A stretch of DNA of 64,000 nt from Odiellus spinosus (lineage: Eukaryota; Arthropoda; Arachnida; Opiliones; Phalangiidae). Position 1 is the first letter of the stretch, and every line of letters starts with the position of its first letter. The DNA is taken from positions 6,191,871 to 6,255,870 of the forward strand of contig OY987239.1 of NCBI GenBank assembly GCA_963920705.1. Direction: 5' to 3'. The notes beneath the pieces are model-generated. The model was not told where the DNA came from and did not search any database. It saw nothing but the letters and a program-made list of their open reading frames with translations. Made by a program: the position numbers and the translations under genes. Below are positions 23,401 to 27,999 of this stretch, one piece after another.

Positions 23401-25597
23401 TATCTGTAGCGCGTAAAATATGAGTTTTGGTCGAGGAATTGCTTTGCAATTACGTTCGAATTCTTTACACGTTGTTTCTTAAAAACTACAGTGTCTCGCT
23501 GATTGGAAAAGCCTTACAAAAGCCAAAGTTGGCAGAATATTGGAAAACCAGAAGGGCACTGGTGGTGCGCCCAGTGTTAGGCATTATAATTGGTTGTTTC
23601 ATCAAATAGACTAAACACCACTCTAGGGAGGTGTCCCAATGTTATAAATACATTTTATTGACAGAAATGGGTAGTTCGGTCTTGGACCTGGAAATCAGTT
23701 CGCAAATGTGGTATGAACTCTGCGACGTCTCGCGGAGATTTTATACGACTACAGGATTAAAGTACGCGTGATTAGTCAAAGATTTTTTTAATTATCTTAG
23801 ACAAGGCCAAAATATGCATTAATTTTAGATTATTTAGATAGCCTTGTTTTTAGTTCATAAATCAATAAAAAAACTTTCTCTTCACCCTCCCTTTAAATTC
23901 ATAAAAATAAAACCATAAATCCATTGTTAAAAATTAATTGTAAGTAAAGATATTTGTTAACTGTAAAACTAGGATTAATGGCCTAAACCAAAGATTTCTT
24001 AAATTTACGGGTAAATATTAGGATTCATAGTGGCCTCTCGAGACATTAAACTGAGCAAAATAGTTATTTACAAGCTGAACATTAATTGAAAAGAATCCTT
24101 TTCGATTTATAAAGTGATAGGCCCCAAGTTCTTCGTCCTTTTTCGTTGGAGAAACAACTGCTCCATGAGTACAATCCAGTGCTCCAATTACTCCGGGTAT
24201 GTGACAAGATTCCATGAATCTGTTGCGTGAAATATTTACTTAAAATTAGAAACTATTACATAAGTTCCCGTGGAAATGGATAAAATTGATCCGCTTCACT
24301 GCCGCAAATTGAGTTACTAGTATAAATTTCCACCAATAATGATTCAGGAATTACAAAAACTTGACTTACCCTTTCTTTATTCTACTCTTTTGATCTTCAG
24401 TTGCAGGGAACTTCACCCATTTGTCCATGAGTTGGTCAACTATGGCTTGGCTTACCGATCTTACGGTTCGACTAACAGTGGATTGGCTAACATTTAGCAA
24501 AAAATCCTGCGCTACATTCATCTGGTAACAACCAGTTGCGAAGAAACGCAGGCGATTAACATCTAATAATAGAATAATATATATTAGAAAGAAATTTAAA
24601 CATTTTCATAGTTGACAAATGACAACCGAAGGCTTACCTTTAAATGGACAGGCAAAGAAGTAGATCTCTCTCCAGAGAGTGGCTCATCCAATTCATCACA
24701 CAAATCAAAAACCAAACATCTTGAAAGGCGAAACAGTCTTACAAATTGTTGGTCACCTAACTCGAAAGCCATCGTAGGATCTCTTAAAACTCTTTCTCTC
24801 CTAATAGCGCGCTTATTTTCATCCTCAACTTTCTTTAAAAGTTGTAAAATTACGAGTTGATTGAACGCCATCGTAACAAATGCAATAATAATTTTACGTG
24901 ACCCCTTTGCAGACGCCTTACGAAGGTCAAAAAAGTGTCAACGACAGCCTGACACCTGTCGTTTAGTTTATACGAAAATAATTTCATTATTTACGAACGC
25001 GCGAAATTTAAAAATTTACAGAATTGCGTTTTGAGCTTTTGAAGTTCGTATTCGTAATATTCACACGAAACGAACGATAAAACGAACGAAAAATCCTTAG
25101 AGAATTGCCTCCTTAGTTTCGTCGTTTTATTTATATTCTTCGAATTAAAAGTCAATTTGAAATATTTTTCTTATATTTTAGACTAATTCTGGAAACGCGA
25201 ATGTTTCTTATCCATCGTTACACGTTTGAAAACGAGTAATTTGTAGGTAGATAAAGCGGCGAAGGCTTATCTTCGGGTAAACTTTATACGTTTAACAATT
25301 GTACGAATATAGAATTTCATTGTTTTAGTTACGAACAATTTATCCGAAAATAAAATATCTTAAAATATACGAATAACGGAATATAATGAATATCCGTTTC
25401 CGAGCTCTATACTTTGTATCCTATTGAAAAAGAATGGAAGATTTAACTTACAAAATCGGAGATGTGATGCAAAGAAGTATCGAGATGAACTTGAAGGGGC
25501 TGCGAGGCATTTTGGGACGGACGGACAGCTGGGTCGTAATTTGACATCAGGTAGCGTGTTAATCGATATTCTTGCTCATCACCGCTGATATGATGAA
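2124..25597 (-). CDS. Nicotinic acetylcholine receptor-like subunit, seven exons, 5' end missing
   Basis: A pentameric ligand-gated ion channel subunit that would sit in the plasma membrane of nerve or muscle. Exons in coding order: 25597-25452, 19975-19931, 19804-19695, 18731-18548, 14958-14607, 14047-13848 and 2477-2124. They join in frame to about 462 residues ending in a stop. Exon sizes of 146, 45 and 110 bp at the start match the usual nAChR gene layout. Visible landmarks are the Cys-loop (two Cys 13 residues apart), a vicinal Cys pair in loop C, M1, M2 with GEK at its start, M3, an amphipathic helix and M4. The signal-peptide exon is not identified. Several agonist-box aromatics are replaced (see findings). 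Family assignment is secure; the subunit class and whether it binds acetylcholine are not. Confidence 0.9.
2520..2966 (+). mobile_element. Family C MITE, right end truncated
   Basis: It begins GGCTCGGAATTC and follows the family C consensus (TTGGATAAAATCTACT, AACGAATAAAAAGATGA, GAATGTTTCTTATCCATCG) until about 2966, where family F sequence takes over. It lies in the intron between nAChR exons 7 and 8. Confidence 0.75.
2967..3960. mobile_element. Family F sequence as two opposed arms
   Basis: Positions 2967-3180 match family F in reverse orientation (blocks with ATCGTTTTTTAATGATC and TGACTCAATTTCCATTTGG). Positions 3598-3960 match it in forward orientation (AAAGTGAGGCT, TTTCGGAAAGATCG, CGCGCGGTCTTTTTCG). 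The arms flank about 0.4 kb of other AT-rich sequence. The minus-strand frame at 3740-3955 is inside this repeat and is not a gene. Confidence 0.6.
4298..4832 (+). mobile_element. Family C MITE
   Basis: Starts GAGCTCGGAATTTG and ends near ACGAGCTAAA, so the right terminus is degraded. It carries the full internal consensus including CGAATAACGGAAGATAATGG. The frame at 4710-4970 crosses its right end. Confidence 0.8.
4833..5669. other. Non-coding stretch before the 21-bp satellite
   Basis: No exon or transposon recognised. From about 5390 to 5620 short GATTACG-like words recur irregularly, but there is no clean tandem period. The 65-codon frame at 5096-5293 has no recognisable domain and I do not call it a gene. 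Confidence 0.4.
5670..6904. repeat. 21-bp satellite array, about 58 units
   Basis: The core unit is GATTAAAGCCAAGATTGGGAA. Left-edge units are variant (AAAAATCGAAG, then AAAAATCGGGAAG) and 20-22 bp long. The middle is almost perfectly homogeneous, and two units near 6795-6830 carry AAAGTC instead of AAAGCC. Because 21 is divisible by 3 and the unit lacks in-phase stops, both strands stay open for more than 360 codons (GRLKPRL on plus, ALIFPIL on minus). I read these as artefacts of the period. The array lies inside the nAChR intron between exons 7 and 8. Confidence 0.95.
6905..7169. mobile_element. Family B (Kolobok-like) partial copy
   Basis: Internal part and right arm present, ending TTGCATTTTCCCTTTA. 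The left arm is missing, and the 21-bp satellite sits exactly where it should be. Confidence 0.7.
7430..7770. mobile_element. Family E and F fragments
   Basis: Around 7440-7600 the sequence matches the right end of family E (TCCTAGAGTGTTGAAGC, AAATGAGCTCTTC, GTGTTCAGAAATAGAAG). From 7615 to 7765 it matches reverse family F, ending ACAGCCTCACTTTAAA. This E-inside-F mixture recurs at 9960-10280 and 21590-21770, so one family probably carries the other. Confidence 0.55.
7771..8280. other. No feature recognised
   Basis: Slightly more GC-rich than its surroundings around 7840-8100. No open frame, splice structure or known repeat could be supported. Confidence 0.35.
8281..8778 (+). mobile_element. 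Family C MITE, both termini present
   Basis: Starts GAGCTCGGAATTCG and ends ATACGAGCTC followed by TA. A TA precedes most family C copies, consistent with a TA target duplication as made by Tc1/mariner-type transposases. Confidence 0.82.
9084..9391 (-). mobile_element. Family C MITE, inverted and truncated
   Basis: Reverse complement of the right 300 bp of family C. It starts AGCTCGGAATCTTCTGTTA and runs to the AAGATTTTAAATC block, where it stops. Confidence 0.75.
9820..10280 (-). mobile_element. Family F copy, inverted, with E-type insert
   Basis: Matches the reverse of 21590-21960, including the block GAAATCATGCGACC...AGTGATGACG and the family E right-end words near 10000-10135. It ends near CATTTGGAGTTCAT. 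Confidence 0.55.
10592..10963 (+). other. GC-richer patch with a 123-codon open frame of unknown status
   Basis: The region 10560-10960 is clearly richer in G than its surroundings and reads open for 123 codons (begins GTG-GGT-CGG). The protein is basic and lacks a recognisable domain. It lies in the nAChR intron. I cannot tell a relict of a mobile element from chance. Confidence 0.2.
10964..11380. mobile_element. Family F fragments, opposed
   Basis: 10970-11130 is forward family F (TTTCGGAAAGATCGTTAAAA through CATCACTATGG). 11230-11370 is reverse family F, ending CAATTTCCGTTTGGAGTTC. Confidence 0.55.
11698..12220 (+). mobile_element. Family C MITE, complete
   Basis: Starts AGCTCGGAAATTG and ends CGATTCCGAGCTC followed by TA. 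The internal consensus is complete, making it one of the better-preserved copies. The frames at 11461-11839 cross its left end and are not genes. Confidence 0.85.
12500..13805. repeat. 27-bp satellite array with a 241-bp higher-order repeat
   Basis: The unit is AAATTACCGG plus TTAAAATTAC plus GGATAAT (27 bp), nearly identical over 12520-13080. To the right it diverges, with variants in ACCAG, ACTTG and ATAGG. A block of diverged units (beginning ACTTGTTTAAATTACGCAC) recurs at about 13110 and 13351, a spacing of 241 bp, which is a higher-order repeat. The array ends about 40 bp from the donor of the nAChR M3 exon. Confidence 0.93.
13848..14047 (-). CDS. nAChR exon 7: M3 and start of the cytoplasmic loop
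   Basis: 200 bp. After the split codon it reads [20 protein letters not shown], which is M3, then [20 protein letters not shown] and a basic stretch ending KKKKAEE at the donor GTAGGA (phase 0). The 27-bp satellite begins about 40 bp past the donor. Read through, the frame would hit a stop six codons later, so an alternative short end is possible but would remove M4. Confidence 0.85.
14208..14597. mobile_element. Family B (Kolobok-like) element in an nAChR intron
   Basis: Left end AAGGGAGAATGCAACCT, right end TTACGTTGCATTCT. The arms pair as long inverted repeats containing GGAAAATAGGCTTAGC and AAGCCTATTTTTAAGG. It occupies most of the 559-bp intron between exons 6 and 7, and its right end stops about 10 bp from the exon 6 donor. 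Confidence 0.8.
14607..14958 (-). CDS. nAChR exon 6: loop C, M1 and M2
   Basis: 352 bp beginning [15 protein letters not shown]. It holds loop C ([16 protein letters not shown], vicinal Cys pair present), M1 ([16 protein letters not shown]...) and M2 ([20 protein letters not shown]), then [13 protein letters not shown]. The Glu at the inner end of M2 (GEK) and the 9' Leu of the gate are kept, as expected for a cation channel. Position 6' is Gly and 10' is Cys, which is unusual. The acceptor is CAG and the donor GTAATG in phase 1. Confidence 0.9.
14959..15591. other. Intron sequence, mostly unique
   Basis: Part of the 3.6-kb intron between exons 5 and 6. Only a short family B right-arm fragment (about 15552-15588) is recognisable. 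Confidence 0.45.
15592..16592. mobile_element. Family E element (1.0 kb) with a long internal hairpin
   Basis: The termini are inverted copies of GGTAGGGTCGCCTAATTC (right end GAATTAGGCGACCTTACC), flanked by TA on the left and ATA on the right. Subterminal repeats of TTCTGAACG occur several times on both sides. The core (about 15832-16167) is a near-perfect palindrome with arms of about 130-150 bp. There is no coding capacity. Confidence 0.82.
15832..16167. repeat. Long inverted repeat (hairpin) inside family E
   Basis: The left arm contains TGCAAAAGGAACCACTTCCG, CGGATCGAGAAACGAGTGTC and CGCGATCGAGCCAGTATTTG. The right arm holds their reverse complements in mirror order. The loop is about 60 bp around 15985-16025. 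A transcript would fold into a long double strand. Confidence 0.88.
16593..17810. other. Intron sequence with a diverged family D relative
   Basis: Between 17260 and 17400 there are words found in family D (GCGACGCGTCAAGACTCGCG, CTAATTGGCG) in the opposite order. The rest is AT-rich with a poly-T tract at about 16847-16865. No exon seen. Confidence 0.35.
17811..18050. mobile_element. Family K repeat
   Basis: Shares CTCGAATCGATTTGATTCGA, CGAAACTGCTTCGGGAAC and CAACCGATAGATGAAGCTAC with copies at 556-790, 33165-33445 and 55975-56425. It is rich in ATCGATTT palindromes. The minus-strand frame 17832-18035 is inside it and is not a gene. Confidence 0.7.
18064..18536. mobile_element. MITE family D, copy 1, next to an nAChR splice donor
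   Basis: The ends are imperfect inverted repeats of CACTGCCTTCTGTAATACTA. The flanks are the 7-bp direct repeat GTGGTAC (18057-18063 and 18537-18543). The right-hand repeat is bases 5-11 of the intron following nAChR exon 5, so the donor GTGAGT is intact but the MITE follows at once. The frame shown for this exon continues into the MITE. Confidence 0.87.
18548..18731 (-). CDS. nAChR exon 5: Cys-loop and loop B
   Basis: It starts within SADPQSS, continues [20 protein letters not shown] and ends at YDGFQ before the donor GTGAGT. The two Cys of the Cys-loop are 13 residues apart, with the conserved FPFD motif between them. Loop B reads FASLTYDG, where most nAChRs have GSWTYDG; a TTG codon stands in place of TGG. 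An inverted-repeat element lies only 11 bp into the following intron. Confidence 0.88.
18778..19495 (+). mobile_element. Family C MITE carrying a nested MITE
   Basis: Starts GAGCTCGCAATTTG and ends CCTAGCTC followed by TA. It is interrupted at 18856-19030 by family M. It lies in the nAChR intron between exons 4 and 5. Confidence 0.83.
18856..19030. mobile_element. MITE family M (175 bp) nested in family C
   Basis: Terminal inverted repeat GAGATCGGGCTTTGGA / TCCAAACTCCGATCTC, with TA on each side. Uninterrupted family C copies show the empty site (TTGATTAAAAATAGAC). Confidence 0.82.
19695..19804 (-). CDS. nAChR exon 4 (110 bp): loops D and A
   Basis: It encodes [20 protein letters not shown] and, further on, [10 protein letters not shown]. 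The Trp of loop D (LRW) and the WKPDIVLYN block of loop A, including its Tyr, are kept. The donor is GTAAGC in phase 2, and 110 bp is the usual size of this exon. NAS is a possible N-glycosylation site. Confidence 0.88.
19931..19975 (-). CDS. nAChR exon 3 (45 bp)
   Basis: Fifteen codons, [15 protein letters not shown], between an AG acceptor and the donor GTGAGC, in phase 0 on both sides. The 45-bp length and the 'NQxLTTxxWxxQ' content are a hallmark of nAChR genes. It is too short to appear as an open frame of its own and was found from splice sites and homology. Confidence 0.87.
19976..20640. mobile_element. Family J repeat and flanks upstream of nAChR exon 3
   Basis: Words such as GTGTTGAACTATGAGG, CTTTGCTGATAGTAATAAG and TTGTTTACTTTTATGGAACA match 58000-58070 in the same order. 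The block GGAGAGTTGGACTGC...CAAGTTTGGGGCAGGGAGAG matches 50500-50580 in reverse. Exact limits could not be fixed. Confidence 0.4.
20640..21145. repeat. TTAGG-centred inverted minisatellite, locus 1
   Basis: Left array (20665-20835): repeats of GAATCCCATTCGACCG. Centre (20862-20917): about eleven CCTAA units. Right array (20935-21135): repeats of GGGATTCGGTTCAA type, the reverse-complement sense of the left array. Two other loci have the same layout. The frame 20632-20865 is produced by the left array and is not a gene. Confidence 0.8.
21431..22103. mobile_element. Family F element, near complete (670 bp)
   Basis: Starts TTAAAGTGAGGCTATAAC and ends ATAACAGCCTCACTTTGAA, giving inverted termini AAAGTGAGGCTRT. 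It contains the family E right-end words at 21590-21760 and the block CGCTTTCGCGCGGTC. This is the best copy for defining the family. Confidence 0.72.
23148..23612 (+). pseudogene. Harbinger Myb/SANT-like DNA-binding protein, broken
   Basis: Begins ATG at 23148 ([11 protein letters not shown]...). The part [20 protein letters not shown] followed by [16 protein letters not shown] is the start of a zeste/Myb-like DNA-binding domain. A stop and a frame change occur near 23317. The rest of the domain ([17 protein letters not shown]) continues in another frame up to a donor GTATGT, and [20 protein letters not shown] resumes after an AG at about 23491. In active Harbingers this protein helps the transposase bind the ends. 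Here it cannot be made whole. Confidence 0.75.
24018..24871 (-). pseudogene. Harbinger transposase (HARBI1-like), N-terminal and central parts only
   Basis: The first exon, ATG at 24871 to the donor GTAAGC at about 24638, encodes the N-terminal region ([20 protein letters not shown] through LPVHLK). A second block (about 24373-24570) encodes [20 protein letters not shown] and the helix-turn-helix-like [21 protein letters not shown] third (24215-24018) contains [13 protein letters not shown] with the first catalytic Asp, and [10 protein letters not shown]. As I read it the first junction is out of phase by one base. The parts with the second Asp and the Glu are absent, so this copy cannot be autonomous. 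Confidence 0.82.
25452..25597 (-). CDS. nAChR exon 2: start of ligand-binding domain
   Basis: 146 bp, entered in phase 1 after a pyrimidine-rich acceptor ending TTTGTAG and leaving by donor GTAAGT in phase 0. It encodes the N-terminal helix and first strands: a run like [20 protein letters not shown], then [17 protein letters not shown]. This corresponds to the 'LLxxLLxxYxxxxRPVxxxSxPLxVxxxLxLxQIxDxD' part of nAChRs. NAS just before QPL is a potential N-glycosylation site. Confidence 0.85.
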
Positions 25598-25861
25598 CTA
25601 CAAAACGAAAGAAAAAGAAATATTCAATTAAATTTTAGATTTGTACCCGCGTTGGACAAAAATATGAAATGTAAAATTTTGAGTGACAGTCGAGAACATG
25701 AATCTATAAGAAATAGAAAACTCTAAACACCTTCCAATAAAATATACTGTATAATGATAACAAAATCTCCCATATTTAATAACAAAATCCCCAAAATTAA
25801 TATTTATTACTTCGATATTTTTAAAACAATTTAACATCTTTTTTGTAAATCTAACTCAATC

Positions 25862-26215
25862 TAACATGGAAACTAACCTAACCTAACCCAACTTGGAAAC
25901 TAACCTAACCCAACTTGGAAACTAACCTAACCCAACTTGGAAACTAACCTAACCCAACTTGGAAACAAACCTAACCCAACTTGGAAACAAACCTAACCCA
26001 ACTTGGAAACAAACCTAACCCAACTTGGAAACAAACCTAACCCAACTTGGAAACTAACCTAACCCATCTTGGAAACTAACCTAACCCATCTTGGAAACTA
26101 ACCTAACCCAACTTGGAAACTAACCTAACCCAACTTGGAAACTAACCTAACCCAACTTGGAAACTAACCTAACCTAACCCTACCTAAGTTCCTAACCCAA
26201 CTTGGAAACTAACCT
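25862..26215. repeat. 22-bp minisatellite containing CCTAACC
   Basis: About fifteen units of GGAAACTAACCTAACCCAAC plus TT, with a few single-base variants (AAACAAACC, CCCATCTT). Each unit holds a CCTAACC word, the TTAGG telomere unit read on the other strand. It lies between nAChR exon 2 and the orphan receptor exons. Confidence 0.9.
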
Positions 26216-26297
26216 TGCTAATTAGGTTAGCGTCCGTAATTTTCAACCAGAATGGGTTTGATGATTTGAGATGGAATGAATAACCCATTTGTTTTAG

Positions 26298-26508
26298 GAA
26301 CAACATATTATATTTGCATATTTAGACGATGCAGTTTATGGCGAGATATTTATTCATTAATTAAATTTAACTACGAAAATAATTTGAATGATTTAAATGT
26401 CTATGTAGTTATTCGAAGGTCGATCCCTCAAATGAGATTAATCATCTCAACGATCATGTTAGCAGTCATTCTTGTTTTTGTAGTAATTTACTTCGTTTTA
26501 TATCGCAA
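26298..26508 (+). pseudogene. Orphan 3' exons (B0) of an FN3 receptor gene
   Basis: Exon 8-type 26298-26340 (EQHIIFAYLDDAVY, in frame) and exon 9-type 26409-26508 with the membrane helix (LIISTIMLAVILVFVVIYFV). The donor after exon 8 is GC instead of GT. No upstream FN3 exons precede it and no tail exons follow. It resembles gene B (37054-37260) more than A or C. I read it as the right end of a lost or truncated duplicate. Confidence 0.75.
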
Positions 26509-26664
26509 GTAAGAACTTCTACTGTAATCAGTGTTAAATATAAACTTTTTTAAACGTAAGCAAGGCTTAAATGAATACTAAAGATACAACGAAAAAAGTG
26601 ATGAGTGGAAAAAAAAATAATCAAATTTCCAAAGCAGTACGTGTTTATCGCAGCGCGACTTAAA

Positions 26665-27126
26665 GGGAAAATGAAACCTAACTCCTTATCGTTTAAAACA
26701 AACAAATATTAAAATAGAAATAAATTTAAAACTTCTCGAAAAATAGGCTTAGCGGGATTCATGGGAATTCTGAATTTCTTGAAACTAACGCGTCATCGGC
26801 CAATCAAGGCAAAGGCCCGTCGTTAAGGCGAGATCTCCGAGGAGCTCCTGATTTCCTCGCGTATAAGGTCTAGCGACCAATCGCGCGCGACGTAAGTCTC
26901 GTGGATATCTCGCGTGAACGACGGGCCTTTGCTCATTGGTCGCTAGACCTTACACGGACGCGATTCAGGATCTCCATCAATCCCGCTAAGCCTATTTTCA
27001 GGGTAAGTTTTAAATTTATTTCTAGTTTAATATTTGTATTGTAAACTTTTTATCGGTCGATTAGGCCTATTTAAACGATAAGGAATAGATAAAAAAAATC
27101 ACTTGTAATTAGGTTGCATTCTCCCT
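26665..27126. mobile_element. Family B (Kolobok-like) element, complete, TTAA target
   Basis: The element runs from AGGGAAAATGAAACCT to AGGTTGCATTCTCCCT and is flanked by TTAA on both sides (26661-26664, 27127-27130). Long inverted arms include AAAATAGGCTTAGC / GCTAAGCCTATTTT. TTAA targets with AGGG termini fit the Kolobok superfamily; piggyBac also uses TTAA. It is non-autonomous. Confidence 0.85.
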
Positions 27127-27390
27127 TTAAGTTTGATTGTAATAACGGGGAGAGACATAACACCCATACTGTAGGATGTATTTATCATATAAGATAAAAC
27201 CAGGCTGCGGCTATTGATAAAGAATATCATTTTTTGAACGTTAATAATCATAAGTAAAATTATTAAGCATAAGTACGCCAATAAAGCTGACAATATCTGA
27301 CGAGAAATGATTTCAATGTCGTCCGCTTTTTCTTAAGTTTCCCACCATCAGCGACCCAATGCGGCCTGAAAAATCGCCCTACGATGTTGC

Positions 27391-27646
27391 TCAGTCAAAG
27401 GTTAGTAAAAAGAAAGATTAAGCAGATTTTGCCAAGCCACGTGACTGTTTTAATCCAGGTTTGATTTCCAGAGCACGGCCATTTTTCTTTCCACTGACAA
27501 CTGATTAATAGATGATGTACCGTATTGAATATGAAGAGCAGCCAACTATTTAGTTGTCAGCACTCTGGAAATCCAGCCCTGACTTAAAACAGTCACGTGG
27601 TTTGGCAGAGTCTGCTTAACCAGTCTCTTTACTAACCGTGACTCAG
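27391..27646. mobile_element. MITE family H (palindromic), copy 1
   Basis: Arms of about 100 bp: left GGTTAGTAAAAAGAAAGATT and CCACGTGACTGTTTTAA; right TTAAAACAGTCACGTGG and TCTCTTTACTAACC. The centre has a second small palindrome around AACTGATTAATAGATG. The copy at 40796-41041 occupies the same place in the duplicate, so it predates the duplication. Confidence 0.8.
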
Positions 27647-27905
27647 TCCGTACCATAATCTAATTTGCGGTATAAAATGGATTAGGATACATTTTTTTAA
27701 TGGCATACTTACGTTTAATTATTGAACTTATGGTTCTATGTAGTTCCGTTTATCGGCTCGAGGGGAATTAAAGACTACGGAAAAGGGGCTATCATTTTAT
27801 TCAAATAGTTCCTCGTAAAGGAGAAAGAGAAATTAAATAGGAAATTTATTCGTTTATAAACCATTAAATGCTGGTTTAAGGTTTCATTGTCTTCAAGCTG
27901 CAAAC

Positions 27906-27999
27906 ATGATAGGTTTTCGGTTTGTGGGTCTACAATTTTGTTTCATCGTGGTGATCTCTTTCATAGTAGGTTTCCCGAAAATGACGACGGCTGAAGACG
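27906..27999 (+). CDS. Gene A exon 1: signal peptide
   Basis: MIGFRFVGLQFCFIVVISFI then VGFPKMTTAED. A hydrophobic core of about 15 residues follows a short basic start. The donor GTACGA is in phase 1. Gene C has the same exon, and genes B and D have a slightly shorter form (MISF...FSFIGFPKM). Confidence 0.85.

Larger units (their letters stand above)
22828..25112. mobile_element. PIF/Harbinger DNA transposon, 2285 bp, decayed
   Basis: Terminal inverted repeat GGAGGCAATTCTCTAA on both ends, flanked by TTA (22825-22827, 25113-25115), the 3-bp target of this superfamily. As in other Harbingers it carries two genes on opposite strands: a DDE transposase (minus) and a Myb/SANT-type DNA-binding protein (plus). 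Both are broken. Confidence 0.92.
22573..25407 (+). mobile_element. Family C MITE split by a Harbinger insertion
   Basis: Starts GAGCTCGGAATTCG after TA and ends GTTTCCGAGCTC before TA. The two halves (22573-22827 and 25113-25407) join exactly at AAAATCTTAGTTTCG once the Harbinger element and one TTA are removed. Confidence 0.88.

Noticed and set aside
27099-27293. Minus-strand frame with a hydrophobic start as nAChR exon 1
   Set aside because: It has no convincing donor in the needed phase, and the duplicate at 40556-40730 carries a 1-bp deletion. It is kept only as a weak possibility in the findings.
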